This document shows, in pieces, positions 53,701 to 62,230 of a stretch of DNA of 64,000 bases (its first letter is position 1; each line of letters starts with the position of its first letter). Source of the DNA: 62-47 sp051954235. GTDB taxonomy: Bacteria; Pseudomonadota; Alphaproteobacteria; Rhizobiales; Xanthobacteraceae. The DNA lies in NCBI GenBank assembly GCA_051954235.1, contig JBQCHY010000069.1:5898-69897 (forward strand), written 5' to 3'. A model generated the notes under the pieces. The model saw only the letters and a list, made by a program, of their open reading frames with translations. It had not been told where the DNA came from and ran no database searches. The position numbers and the translations under genes were made by a program.

Positions 53701-53904
53701 CTCGATGATGCCGGCGACCGATGCCGCCATGGTCTCGGCGCTCGCGCCCGGCAAGGTCGCAGTCACCGCAATGGTCGGGAAGTCAACCTTCGGCAGCGCT
53801 GACACTGGCAGCAGGCGGAAGCCGAAAATGCCGAACGCGATGATCGACGCCGTCAACAGCGTCGTCAGTACGGGGCGGCGGATACAGAGCTCGGAGAGCG
53901 ACAT
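50779..53904 (-). CDS. RND multidrug efflux permease
   Basis: The 1041-residue inner-membrane pump belongs to the AcrB/MdtBC family. It has a first helix (about 12-30), the large periplasmic domain, helices from about 335 and a repeat of the pattern in the second half. Proton-relay residues are visible: the Asp pair in VGFVVDDAIVMLENI (about 405) and the Lys in GIVKKNAIMMVDFAIERR (about 940). It begins MSLSELCIRRPVLTTLL, like MdtB/C-type pumps. The adaptor gene is 3 bp upstream. No outer-membrane TolC-like gene is in the window, so the pump probably uses one encoded elsewhere. Confidence 0.93.
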   Translation of the reverse strand: MSLSELCIRRPVLTTLLTASIIAFGIFGFRLLPVSALPKVDFPTIAVTATLPGASAETMAASVAGIIERQLSTIAGISSMSSQSSQGQSSITIQFDLNRNIDAASLDVQTALTIAQRRLPIEMTIPPSFRKVNPADYPVIYLSLSSDTLPLSAVNEYGEITVGQTLSQIPGVAQVLIYGSQKFAVRVQVDPQAAAARGLTLDDVRAAVTNANSSTPVGTLNGPKQDVALVASGQMPKAAEYSKVIVAWRNGSPVKLDEIASIYDSVENDKIATWLNGNRSIVLAIQKQPDANLVEVVDGVRAKLPALRAQIPPSVSVDVMMDRSVSIRQAVADVEETLLIAVALVILVIFLFLRSASATFIPALAVPISLVGTCALMYLFDFSINNMTLLALTLSVGFVVDDAIVMLENIMRHIEEGMRPFEAALKGAREIGFTIISITFSLIAVFIPVLLMGGIVGRVFREFAVTVAVAILVSGFVSLTLTPMLCARVLRSHDHEKRPNIVLRAFEAMFASWLRAYEWALDRVLAYKSVMLGVTLLTLAGTIYLYIIVPKGFFPQEDTGFLIGVTEAATDTSYDAMSERQQALAALLQADPAVEYINSTVGAGGPNTTTNYGRFFISLKPKGERDDVQTVIGRLRRTALQVPGLQAFFQSIQNLNIGGRISKSQYQYVLQSGDTDTLYRLAPQMSEMISKVPGLLDVTNDLYIKNPQLTIEVDREKAAVFGISVGQIRNELFNAYGTRQVGTIYMPSNDYKIIMEAKPEFRIDPADLSKLYVKTAQGRPIPLDAVARMVPSVGPLQINHQGQQPAVTISFNLAPGVSLGYAVDKITEIEREARLPVTIVTGFSGTAQVFQDSLRGQGILILAAIFAAFVILGILYESFIHPITIISGLPSAGIGAILTLMLFKMELSVIAMIGIVMLVGIVKKNAIMMVDFAIERRRVGLSAEHAIREAALLRFRPIMMTTFAAIFGTLPIALGTGAGAELRQPLGVAVVGGLMVSQLLTLFITPVIYIYLDRIDRRLKRKLEPQLEEAELGQAHAAAAE

Positions 53905-53907
53905 CCG

Positions 53908-55035
53908 TCAGGCTCCCGCCTTGCGTTCCCGCAACTGGACCAGCGTGCCGTCACGAAGCAGCAATTGACCTTCGACGACGACGTTTTCATCGCCATTCAA
54001 CCCACCGGCGAGAACGGAACTGCCGGACGACGTGCGGGCCACCTTCACCCGCTGCACCTTGGCCTTGCCATCGGCGACAACGAAAACGAAATCGCCGTTC
54101 TGGCTGCGTTGCACGGCTGCCGATGGCACTACGACGGCATTCTCGCGACGAACGATTAGACGCGTGTTGACCAGCGTTCCGGGCCAGAGCGCCTCGCGGC
54201 CGTTGTCCATGATGCCGCGCACTGTCACCATGCCGGTGGTGGCGTCGACGCTGTTCTCGACCATGGCAATCTTGCCCTGCTCGGATGCTTCGCGGCCCGG
54301 CACCGTGGCGACCACCTGCGCCGAACCAGTTGCCATGGCGTCGCGTAGGTCGCTTAGTACGGCTTGCGGCACAGCGAACGTGACATAGACCGGCGCCATC
54401 TGGTTGATGGTTGCGAGCGGTGCGGTGTCGGCAGGGCGGACGAAATTACCAACCTTCACGGCGGCGGCACTGATGCGGCCGTCGAACGGCGCGCGAATGA
54501 CGGTGTAGCTCTTCTGTACCCGCAGATTGTCCAGCGCGGCCTGATCTGCTTTGATGGTTCCAACGAGAATGTCAGCCTGCGTCTTGGCATTGTCGAGATT
54601 GACCTGGGTGGTCGCACCTTTGCCGATCAATTCGCTGTAACGATTGAGATCGCGCTGGGCACCGGCGAGTTGCGCGCGGTCGCGCGCCAGCGTTCCTTCC
54701 GCCTGCTCGATCTGCGCATCGATCTGCCGCGCGTCCAGCGTGAACAGGAGATCGCCCTGCTTCACGCGCGCGCCATCCTCGAAATGCACGCCGATGATGG
54801 TGGTTTCGATACGCGACTTCAGCGCCACGCTGGAGATCGGCGTCACCGTACCGATCGCCTCGACATCGACGGGAACGGGTTGCTTCACCGCCTTGGCGAC
54901 TTCCACGGCGACCTTCCGCGGCGATGCATGCCTGGTCGCGGTCTCGCCGCCGTACCAGGACGTGCGGGTCTGATAGGCGGCAATGCCTCCAGCCGCCAGC
55001 AACACCGCCACAACGATCCAACCACGCCTTGCCAT
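53908..55035 (-). CDS. RND efflux periplasmic adaptor (MdtA-like)
   Basis: The 375-residue membrane-fusion protein has an N-terminal signal anchor (residues 5-22), a barrel-sandwich domain with VDVEAIGTVTPISSVALKSRIETTI and VKQGDLLFTLD, an alpha-hairpin (about 110-165), and a second barrel-sandwich half with VIRAPFDGRISAAAVKVGNFV. A beta-barrel and a membrane-proximal domain follow. It links the RND pump to an outer-membrane channel. It directly precedes the permease gene. Confidence 0.92.
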   Translation of the reverse strand: MARRGWIVVAVLLAAGGIAAYQTRTSWYGGETATRHASPRKVAVEVAKAVKQPVPVDVEAIGTVTPISSVALKSRIETTIIGVHFEDGARVKQGDLLFTLDARQIDAQIEQAEGTLARDRAQLAGAQRDLNRYSELIGKGATTQVNLDNAKTQADILVGTIKADQAALDNLRVQKSYTVIRAPFDGRISAAAVKVGNFVRPADTAPLATINQMAPVYVTFAVPQAVLSDLRDAMATGSAQVVATVPGREASEQGKIAMVENSVDATTGMVTVRGIMDNGREALWPGTLVNTRLIVRRENAVVVPSAAVQRSQNGDFVFVVADGKAKVQRVKVARTSSGSSVLAGGLNGDENVVVEGQLLLRDGTLVQLRERKAGA

Positions 55036-55244
55036 GAATTTCCCGTGCCCGCCACGCCCGAAAAATGGCGCAGCTTCATTTTGCTGGAAGTCCCTGGAAT
55101 TCTCATTCCGCCCTAGGGTTTTACCACACCCCTCCGGATCGTGATACGCGACACGACAAAATCCGGGGCATCGCTAGTGACAAGTTCGTCATGTTCCAGC
55201 GCCTTCCAACAGGCATCGGAACCCAAGCCGAGCGCCCGACAAGC

Positions 55245-55280
55245 AAAGGGGCAATCAACCAATTGGCTGATTGCCCCTTT
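55245..55280. terminator. Strong hairpin terminator downstream of the porin gene
   Basis: AAAGGGGCAATCA and TGATTGCCCCTTT are perfect 13-bp arms around a 10-nt loop. It lies 56 bp after the porin stop codon on the minus strand, and upstream of the efflux adaptor gene, isolating the two. The remaining gap 55036-55335 contains no other feature I can support. Confidence 0.8.
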
Positions 55281-55335
55281 CCAGGCGTCCCGATGACCTT
55301 TCGGGCTTCATCCCAGAATGGCGACCGTCACGCGG

Positions 55336-56745
55336 TCAGAAGTTACGCTGGGCGCGAACGCCGAAGGTCCAGGTCCCCTCGCTCGCCAGGGTGGCGCCGC
55401 CAATGGGCGTGACCCCGACGTTCTTCTGATCGATGTAGGTGTACATGACCTCGCCGGAGAAGGTCAGGTTCTTGACCGGGGTCCATTTGGTCAGGAGACC
55501 GATCTGCGAGATGTTGAAATCCGGATTGCAGGTGAGCAGCCCGGAGCAGATCGACGTTCCCGCCAGCAGGATTTTGGCGGTGTCGTTGTAGCGGACCTGA
55601 GTGTAGGACCCAAACAACGAGGACGACCAATAGGGATCCCAGTTGTGGTTGAATGCGCCACGCAGGCCCCACGCTTCAGTCTTCTGGATGCTGCCGCCAG
55701 CCCCGAACACGCCGTCGCTCGAATAGGCGTAGGCAACGCGGGTGTTGCCGCCCCCCCAAATCTGGAAGCTGTCCGGGCTGACGCCACCAATGATATTGCG
55801 CGAAGCGCCGTTGGCGTAGCCGACCGACACATTGATGGTGTCGCCCGCGCCAGTGGGCAGGTTCTTCAGCGACAGTGCCAATTGCCCGGCAAAGCCCCAG
55901 GCATCCTCGGGATGGGGCGCGCCGACGCCGCCGCCGAAAAAGCCATAGGGACCGGCACGAAGCTGATGCGCCAGCGCCGAGGCTTGGAACACACCCCACG
56001 CCTGGTCGACACGAACCTGGCCGACGATATCAGGGACGTTGGTGCCGGCCCAATTGCTCGCCGGCGTGAAGCCCGACGTCACGTCATAGAGCGGCGCGCG
56101 GGAATAGGAATTGACGGTACTCGCGCCGTTCAGGCCGCTCGCCTCCTCAAGGCTAAACGCGGCAGACACGCCGTTGCCGAACTGAGCGGTATAGGCGATC
56201 TGATTGATGCCGCTGTCGACGTCTTCGCCGCCGATCAGATAGGACGTGTTGTTGCCGGGAAATCCCGTCCATGGCGCGGAGAATTGCGATACCGCCTTGC
56301 CGATGGTGAAGCCGGCGAACTGAATGAAAGCATAGTAGAGGCCGACGTCCCCTCCAGCGCGCGCGGATGTATCCGTTGTCCAATTGTAGCGCATGTCGGC
56401 GTAGGTACGGACCACGCCATATTCGGTCGCGGTGCGGGTATCGAGAGTAAGGCCCAAGCGAGAGCGAGCAATATAATCGTTCGAGGCGCGCGTCACGCGG
56501 CCGTTCCATCGCGGGGCATCGTACGCGCCAGAGGCGTTGAACGAGGTATCGGCGCGGATATAGCCGCCAAGTTTGATGCAGGTATCGGTTCCCGGGATGT
56601 AGTAAAATCCGGCCCCATACAGCGAGCAGACTTTCACGTATTCAACGGCTTTGGCCTTCAATGGCAAATCCGCCGCCTGCGCCCCGCTGACGGCAAACAA
56701 AGCCGCCGCCGATCCGATCATTATTGCTTTTGTTGCTGTCGTCAT
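55336..56745 (-). CDS. Outer-membrane porin, Bradyrhizobium type
   Basis: The 469-residue porin has a signal peptide ending in GAQA-A, then DLPLKAKAVEYVKVCSLYGAGFYYIPGTDTCIKLGGYIRAD, the standard mature start with two cysteines. Repeated amphipathic strands follow, and the chain ends in an aromatic residue (VRAQRNF), as outer-membrane barrels do. I chose the ATG at 56745, six bases after GGAG; the ATG two codons upstream (56751) would place GGAG too close but is common in the family. It probably forms a trimeric general diffusion channel. Confidence 0.92.
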   Translation of the reverse strand: MTTATKAIMIGSAAALFAVSGAQAADLPLKAKAVEYVKVCSLYGAGFYYIPGTDTCIKLGGYIRADTSFNASGAYDAPRWNGRVTRASNDYIARSRLGLTLDTRTATEYGVVRTYADMRYNWTTDTSARAGGDVGLYYAFIQFAGFTIGKAVSQFSAPWTGFPGNNTSYLIGGEDVDSGINQIAYTAQFGNGVSAAFSLEEASGLNGASTVNSYSRAPLYDVTSGFTPASNWAGTNVPDIVGQVRVDQAWGVFQASALAHQLRAGPYGFFGGGVGAPHPEDAWGFAGQLALSLKNLPTGAGDTINVSVGYANGASRNIIGGVSPDSFQIWGGGNTRVAYAYSSDGVFGAGGSIQKTEAWGLRGAFNHNWDPYWSSSLFGSYTQVRYNDTAKILLAGTSICSGLLTCNPDFNISQIGLLTKWTPVKNLTFSGEVMYTYIDQKNVGVTPIGGATLASEGTWTFGVRAQRNF

Positions 56746-57145
56746 CTTCATCTCCAAACCCGCTCCGATTGCGGGCATCCGGTCGGACCTGAGAATCCAG
56801 AGGCCCGTCGCCGTACCGAAGATGTCGCGACCAAGCATCGTCACGCAAACACAAACCTCAATCCCGGGCCGTTGCCGCGCGCTTTTCTGGGGACGTGCTG
56901 CACAATGGCAACGGTGGCGGACTGGACGGGAAAGGACTGCTTCAAGAGGGCGTCGATCTGTGGATGAATATCCTCGGCCGCCGTCGCTGCCGTCGGCTTT
57001 ATCGGGCTTCCCTATCCTGTTGGTGCATGAGCCGGTATAATTGCCACCCATTCCCATGATGGCTGCCAGGCAGCGATTCCCCGCATGCGGAGACGTCGGA
57101 TCGCCGGACGGCCGGCGCCATCATCAATCGAGGGCTACCCAAGCG
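56746..57145. other. Divergent intergenic region, porin/xthA
   Basis: This 400-bp gap separates the porin gene (minus) from xthA (plus) and must contain both promoters. A TATAAT at 57036-57041 on the plus strand has no good -35 at normal spacing. I see no credible small gene or repeat. Confidence 0.5.
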
Positions 57146-57937
57146 ATGAGGATCGCCACCTGGAACGTCAATTCGGTGCGGCAACGCCTCGATCATCTGC
57201 TGACCTGGCTGAGCGAATGCTCGCCGGACATCGCCTGCCTGCAAGAGATCAAATGCGTCGACGACGCCTTTCCGCGAGAGGCGATCGAAGCGCTCGGCTA
57301 CAACGTCGTCACCCATGGACAAAAGACCTTCAACGGCGTGGCCTTGCTGTCCCGCCTGCCGTTCGACGAAACCACGCCGCGGCTGGCCGGCGACCCCGAC
57401 GACGCTCATGCGCGCTTCCTAGAAGGCGTGGTGTCGCTGAAGCATGGCGCATTGCGGATTGCCTGCCTCTACCTGCCCAACGGGAATCCGTCGAACACCG
57501 ACAAATATCCTTACAAACTGAATTGGATGTCGCGGCTTCTTGAATATACGAAAGAGCGTCTCAAGGCCGAGGAGCCGCTCGTTCTCGCAGGTGACTTCAA
57601 CGTCATTCCGGCCGCGCGCGACGTACACAATCCGGAAGCCTGGGTCGACGACGCGCTATTTCGCCCGGAAACGCGGGAGCGGTTTCAAGCTCTGCTCGGG
57701 CTTGGGCTAACTGACGCGCTGCGCGCCACCACCGACGCCGCCGGCCAATACACGTTCTGGGATTATCAGGCAGGCGCCTGGCAGAAGAACAACGGGCTGC
57801 GTATCGATCACTTGCTGCTGTCGCCGCAGGCCGGCGACCGGCTGAGCGGCGTCGGCATCGACAAATACGTCCGCGCCTGGGAAAAGCCGTCCGACCACGT
57901 TCCGGTGTGGATCGATCTGGATCTGGAAGCGGCGTAA
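57146..57937 (+). CDS. xthA: Exodeoxyribonuclease III (AP endonuclease)
   Basis: The 263-residue enzyme cuts DNA at abasic sites. Motifs are MRIATWNVNSVRQR, CLQEIKC with the metal-binding Glu, KTFNGVALLSR, YLPNG, AGDFNVIPAARDVHNPEAW, TFWDYQAGAWQKNNGLRIDHLLLSP and the catalytic SDHVPVWIDLDL at the end. The ATG at 57146 gives the conserved N-terminus; GAGGG lies upstream at wide spacing. ExoR-like and ilvD genes follow on the opposite strand. Confidence 0.94.
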   Translation: MRIATWNVNSVRQRLDHLLTWLSECSPDIACLQEIKCVDDAFPREAIEALGYNVVTHGQKTFNGVALLSRLPFDETTPRLAGDPDDAHARFLEGVVSLKHGALRIACLYLPNGNPSNTDKYPYKLNWMSRLLEYTKERLKAEEPLVLAGDFNVIPAARDVHNPEAWVDDALFRPETRERFQALLGLGLTDALRATTDAAGQYTFWDYQAGAWQKNNGLRIDHLLLSPQAGDRLSGVGIDKYVRAWEKPSDHVPVWIDLDLEAA

Positions 57938-57965
57938 TGCGCGGACAGACTTAGTCCCGGCGGAC

Positions 57966-58781
57966 TTAATCCCGACGACCTTGCACCCAGTGCTCGATCA
58001 TCTGGAGCGCCATCGCGCGGTCGTCCTCGGACGCCTTGGCGATCGCCTTGTTGTAGCTGTCCTTGATCCAGGCTTCCTCGGGACCAGCGCTGTCGCGCGC
58101 CAGCGTGAGCCACATCAGACCACGCGCCGCCTGTCGTGGCAGGTGGTCGCCGTTGAACAACATCTGGCCAAGCAGCGCCTGGGCTTGGTGCTGTCCCTTC
58201 TGTGCGGCAAGTCCAAGCCAGCGGATGCCGTATTTCGGATCGCGCGGCGCGCCGACACCATTGAGGTAAAGGCGCGCTAAATCATATTGGGCATCGGCAT
58301 TGCCGAAATACGACGCGGCGTATGAAAACATCTCGCGCGCGCGTTCCGCGTCGGCCTTGATCTTGGAGTTGGGGATTCCCTCCAAGTAATAGCGGCCGAG
58401 CGCAACGAACGCATTGGCAACCACTGTCGCTTGCGGCGCGGTCGGGCTGTCCTCGGCGTGCGCATTGGCGATGCGGCTGAAATACTGGAACGCGCGCAGA
58501 TCGTCCTGCGCAACGCCGTCGCCCTTGGCGTACATCCGGCCAAGCTTCCATTGCGCGATCGGGTGACCGTCCTCGGCCGCGTATTGCAGGGCGGACAGCG
58601 AATTGTTGGTGGGCGCGGACTTGCGCAAAACACCCGCGGAGCCGACGGGCGGCGCGGCGGACGCCATCGGCAATGCCGAATCCTGCCCGACGGTGGTGCC
58701 CTCGAACGCAAACGCCGGTGGCCCCGCCAACGCGAAGCCCACCACACTCAACGCAACAACGATACGCTCAGATATCCGCAT
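57966..58781 (-). CDS. exoR: Sel1-repeat periplasmic regulator, ExoR-like
   Basis: The 271-residue protein from the ATG at 58781 has a signal peptide ending in AFA (about residue 25). It contains Sel1/TPR-like repeats such as ALQYAAEDGHPIAQWKLGRMYAKGDGV, DAQYDLARLYLNGVGAPRDPKYGIRWLGLAAQKGQHQAQALLGQMLFNGD and the RQAARGLMWLTLARD end. These match ExoR of rhizobia, a periplasmic inhibitor of the ExoS-ChvI two-component system that represses exopolysaccharide synthesis. Its start overlaps the ilvD end by 14 bp; an alternative start is at 58796. No exoS or chvI gene is in the window. Confidence 0.85.
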   Translation of the reverse strand: MRISERIVVALSVVGFALAGPPAFAFEGTTVGQDSALPMASAAPPVGSAGVLRKSAPTNNSLSALQYAAEDGHPIAQWKLGRMYAKGDGVAQDDLRAFQYFSRIANAHAEDSPTAPQATVVANAFVALGRYYLEGIPNSKIKADAERAREMFSYAASYFGNADAQYDLARLYLNGVGAPRDPKYGIRWLGLAAQKGQHQAQALLGQMLFNGDHLPRQAARGLMWLTLARDSAGPEEAWIKDSYNKAIAKASEDDRAMALQMIEHWVQGRRD

Positions 58782-60492
58782 AACACTGCTTCTCATGCGC
58801 CCCGCCCGGATGGGTCACGGCGCCGTCCACGGCGGGGCCGACCTGCTGGGCGTATTTCCATAGCGCGCCCGAACGATAGTCGCTCGCACGCGGCTTCCAA
58901 CTCATCTTGCGTTCGGTCAACTCGGCGTCGGACAATTTGACGTCGAGTGTGCCGTCCACGGCATCGATTTCAATGATATCGCCATCGCGCAACAGCGCGA
59001 TGGGGCCGCCTATCGCGGCTTCCGGCCCGACATGGCCGATGCAGAAGCCGCGCGTCGCGCCCGAGAAACGGCCATCGGTGATGAGCGCGACCTTGCCGCC
59101 CATGCCCTGCCCGTACAGCGCCGCAGTGGTTGCCAGCATTTCCCGCATTCCGGGGCCGCCGCGCGGTCCTTCGTAGCGGATCACCAACACTTCGCCTTCC
59201 TTGTAGGTGCGATTCTTCACCGCCTCGAACGCATCTTCCTCGCGGTCGAAACAGCGTGCCGGGCCGGTAAACTTCAACTCCGACATGCCAGCGACCTTCA
59301 CGATCGCACCCTCCGGGGCCAAATTCCCTTTCAAGCCAACGACGCCGCCCGTTACGGTGATCGGCTTGTCTGCTGAACGCACCACATCCTGGTGCGGATT
59401 CCACTTCACCGACTTCAAGTTTTCCGCGATGGAGCGTCCGGTTACCGTCAGACAGTCGCCATGCAGAAAACCGTGATCGAGCAGCGTTTTCATCAGCAGC
59501 GGTATGCCGCCAACCTCGAACATGTCTTTGGCGACATAACGGCCGCCCGGCTTCAAATCCGCGACATACGGTGTCTTTTTGAAGATTTCGGCGACGTCGA
59601 ACAGGTCGAACTTGATCCCGCATTCATGCGCGATGGCCGGCAGGTGCAGCGCCGCGTTGGTGGAGCCCCCGGAAGCGGCGACCACGGCGGCGGCGTTCTC
59701 CAGCGCCTTGCGGGTGACAATGTCGCGCGGGCGAATGTTGGCGGCGATCAGGTCCATGATCTTCTCGCCGGCCGCCATGCAGAAGGAATCGCGGATTTCG
59801 TACGGCGCAGGCGCCCCGGCCGAGTACGGCAGCGCCAGCCCGATGGCCTCGGAGACCGTCGCCATGGTGTTGGCGGTGAACTGCGCGCCGCAAGCGCCGG
59901 CCGACGGGCACGCCACCCGCTCGATCTCGTCGAGATCGGCATCGGAAAACTCGCCGGTGGAATGCTTGCCGACCGCCTCGAACATGTCCTGCACGGTGAC
60001 CGGCTGGCCGCGGAAATTGCCGGGCAGGATCGAGCCGCCGTAGATGAAGATCGACGGCACGTTGAGCCGGACCATCGCCATCATCATGCCGGGCAGCGAC
60101 TTGTCGCAACCGGCGAGGCCGACCAGCGCGTCATAAGCATGGCCGCGAATGGTTAGTTCGACGCTGTCGGCAATCACTTCGCGCGACGGCAGCGACGAGC
60201 GCATGCCGTCGTGCCCCATGGCGATGCCGTCGGTGACGGTGATGGTGCAGAACTCGCGCGGGGTGCCGCCGGCGGATGCCACGCCCTTCTTCACCGCCTG
60301 CGCCTGACGCATCAGCGAAATGTTGCAGGGAGCGGCTTCATTCCAGCATGAAGCAACGCCGACAAAGGGTTGATGAATCTGGGCTGTCGTCAGCCCCATG
60401 GCATAAAGATAGGAGCGATGCGGCGCACGCTCGGGGCCTTCGGTCACGTGCCGGCTTGGCAGTCTCGCCTTGATGTTGGTCTTCGCGTCCAT
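58768..60492 (-). CDS. ilvD: Dihydroxy-acid dehydratase
   Basis: IlvD makes 2-oxo acids for valine, leucine and isoleucine synthesis. The 574-residue protein from the ATG at 60492 has the Fe-S ligands Cys49 (VGVASCWNEAAPCN), GLAGCDKSLPGM and ACPSAGACGAQFTANTM. YEGPRGGPGMREMLATTAAL and DGRFSGATRGFCIGHVGPEA lie near the C-terminus. A 16-residue upstream extension in frame is unlikely. The ribosome-binding site is weak. A tandem inverted repeat lies about 190-225 bp upstream. Confidence 0.95.
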   Translation of the reverse strand: MDAKTNIKARLPSRHVTEGPERAPHRSYLYAMGLTTAQIHQPFVGVASCWNEAAPCNISLMRQAQAVKKGVASAGGTPREFCTITVTDGIAMGHDGMRSSLPSREVIADSVELTIRGHAYDALVGLAGCDKSLPGMMMAMVRLNVPSIFIYGGSILPGNFRGQPVTVQDMFEAVGKHSTGEFSDADLDEIERVACPSAGACGAQFTANTMATVSEAIGLALPYSAGAPAPYEIRDSFCMAAGEKIMDLIAANIRPRDIVTRKALENAAAVVAASGGSTNAALHLPAIAHECGIKFDLFDVAEIFKKTPYVADLKPGGRYVAKDMFEVGGIPLLMKTLLDHGFLHGDCLTVTGRSIAENLKSVKWNPHQDVVRSADKPITVTGGVVGLKGNLAPEGAIVKVAGMSELKFTGPARCFDREEDAFEAVKNRTYKEGEVLVIRYEGPRGGPGMREMLATTAALYGQGMGGKVALITDGRFSGATRGFCIGHVGPEAAIGGPIALLRDGDIIEIDAVDGTLDVKLSDAELTERKMSWKPRASDYRSGALWKYAQQVGPAVDGAVTHPGGAHEKQCYADI

Positions 60493-60680
60493 CGCGAACC
60501 CATCCCGGGACCTGTACCGTATCGATCGCGCCCGGCCCAACAGGCGAAATCTCCAAGCCGTCGGAAGCTCAAGCCGAAAGGTCGGCTACCGATGTGCTTA
60601 GAATGATTTCATCAAGGGGTGTGGCCAAATAGCGGCGTAGGCAAGGGCCGCCTGCCTTCAGGGTTAAATGTTCAATCAGT

Positions 60681-60716
60681 GTTGCGTTCACGCAACATTC
60701 GTTGCCCGGCGGCAAC
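60681..60716. promoter_or_regulatory. Tandem inverted repeats GTTGC-N6-GCAAC upstream of ilvD
   Basis: Two 16-bp sites with the same outer half-sites, GTTGCgttcacGCAAC and GTTGCccggcgGCAAC, are separated by 4 bp, so they repeat every 20 bp, close to two helical turns. They lie in the 310-bp gap between lpd and ilvD (60493-60802), about 189-224 bp upstream of ilvD. No T-run follows, so an operator pair is more likely than a terminator. Nothing else in the gap was recognised. Confidence 0.55.
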
Positions 60717-60802
60717 CATACTCGCCGAGCCAGCCCATCGAACGATTGTTTGAAAATGCCCGAAGGGCGGCGAGGCTTCGCCACCCTCCTTCCGTAGCGT
60801 GG

Positions 60803-62224
60803 TCAGATATTCAGCACCCGGCCGTAAGCGTCCAGCACCGCTTCCTTCATCATTTCTGACAGCGTCGGATGCGGGAAGACGGTGTGCATCAGTTCTTCCT
60901 CTGTGGTTTCGAGGTTCATCGCCACCACGTAACCCTGGATCAGTTCGGTGACTTCCGCGCCGATCATGTGGGCGCCGAGCAGTTGCCCGGTCTTCTTGTC
61001 GAAGATCACCTTGATCAGGCCCTGATCCTCGCCGAGCGCGATGGCTTTGCCGTTACCGACGAACGGGAAGCGGCCAACACGGATATCGCGGCCCTGCTCC
61101 TTCGCCTTGGCCTCGGTCAGGCCCACGGAGGCGACCTGCGGATGGCAATAGGTGCAGCCGGGGATCAAGCTCTTGTCCATCGCGTGCGGGTGCAAACCCT
61201 TGATCGCCTCGACGCAGATCACGCCCTCGTGCTCGGCCTTGTGGGCCAGCATCGGCGGCCCGGCGACATCACCGATGGCGTAGATACCCGGCACGTTGGT
61301 CTTGCCGTAGCCGTCGATCACAACACACCCGCGATCCGTCTTGACGCCGAGCTTCTCCAGCCCCAGCCCCTCGATGTTGCCGACCACGCCGACCGCCGAG
61401 ATCACCCGTTCGAATTCGGCGGTGATCGGCTTGCCCTTGCCGTCGTCGATGGTGGCGACGACGCTGTCGGCCTTCTTGTCGAGCTTGGTGACCTTGGTGC
61501 CGGTCATGATCTTGATGCCCTGCTTCTCAAACCGCTTGCGGGCAAGGCCGGCGATCTCGGCATCCTCGACAGGCAGGATCTGCGGCAGCACCTCGACCAC
61601 GGTGACCTCCGCGCCCATGGTGCGGAAGAACGAGGCGAACTCGATGCCGATGGCGCCGGAGCCGACCACCAGCAGCGATTTCGGCATCCGGTCCGGCACC
61701 ATCGCCTCGAAATAGGTCCACACCAGTTTCTTGTCGCCCTCGAGCCCCGGCAGCGCGCGCGGCCGGGCGCCGGTGGCGAGGATGATGTGCTTGGCCTGAT
61801 ACGTCCCCTCGCCTTGCGTGCCCTTCGGCACTTCGACTGGCGACTTCTTCACCGTGATCTTGCCGGGCGCGTCGATCGACGCCTCGCCCCAGATTACCGT
61901 GACCTTGTTCTTCTTCATCAGGAAGCCGACGCCGTCGTTGAGGCGCTTGGACACCCCGCGCGAGCGTTGCACCACCGCTTTCGGATCGAAGCTCACCTTC
62001 TCCGCCGACAAGCCGTAATCCTTCGCGTGCTGCATGTAGTGATAGATTTCCGCCGAACGCAGCAGCGCCTTGGTCGGAATGCAACCCCAGTTGAGACAAA
62101 TGCCGCCGAGATACTGCTTCTCGACAATCGCCGTCTTGAGGCCAAGCTGCGCGGCGCGGATCGCGGTGACGTAGCCGCCCGGACCGGAGCCGATGATGAT
62201 GACGTCGAAGGATGTGTCGGCCAT
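60803..62224 (-). CDS. lpdA: Dihydrolipoamide dehydrogenase (E3)
   Basis: The 473-residue flavoprotein re-oxidises lipoamide in the pyruvate dehydrogenase complex. It has the FAD motif IIGSGPGGYVTAIRAAQLG, the redox disulfide in GGICLNWGCIPTKALL (Cys43 and Cys48), the NAD motif VVGSGAIGIEFASFF, AIGDVAGPPMLAHKAEHEG and the catalytic His region HPHPTLSE-like FPHPTLSEMM. It is the E3 of a PDH gene set, since the E2 gene lies upstream. Unusually, a nuclease gene lies between them. E3 may also serve other 2-oxoacid complexes. Confidence 0.94.
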   Translation of the reverse strand: MADTSFDVIIIGSGPGGYVTAIRAAQLGLKTAIVEKQYLGGICLNWGCIPTKALLRSAEIYHYMQHAKDYGLSAEKVSFDPKAVVQRSRGVSKRLNDGVGFLMKKNKVTVIWGEASIDAPGKITVKKSPVEVPKGTQGEGTYQAKHIILATGARPRALPGLEGDKKLVWTYFEAMVPDRMPKSLLVVGSGAIGIEFASFFRTMGAEVTVVEVLPQILPVEDAEIAGLARKRFEKQGIKIMTGTKVTKLDKKADSVVATIDDGKGKPITAEFERVISAVGVVGNIEGLGLEKLGVKTDRGCVVIDGYGKTNVPGIYAIGDVAGPPMLAHKAEHEGVICVEAIKGLHPHAMDKSLIPGCTYCHPQVASVGLTEAKAKEQGRDIRVGRFPFVGNGKAIALGEDQGLIKVIFDKKTGQLLGAHMIGAEVTELIQGYVVAMNLETTEEELMHTVFPHPTLSEMMKEAVLDAYGRVLNI

Positions 62225-62230
62225 GGGGAA

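Noticed and set aside
57009..57041. Possible sigma-70 promoter for xthA with TATAAT at 57036
   Set aside because: No acceptable -35 element at 16-18 bp; kept only as a remark in the intergenic entry.
60569..60784. Possible 71-residue minus-strand gene between lpd and ilvD
   Set aside because: No recognisable domain, no clear ribosome-binding site, and it runs through the tandem inverted repeats, which explain the region better.
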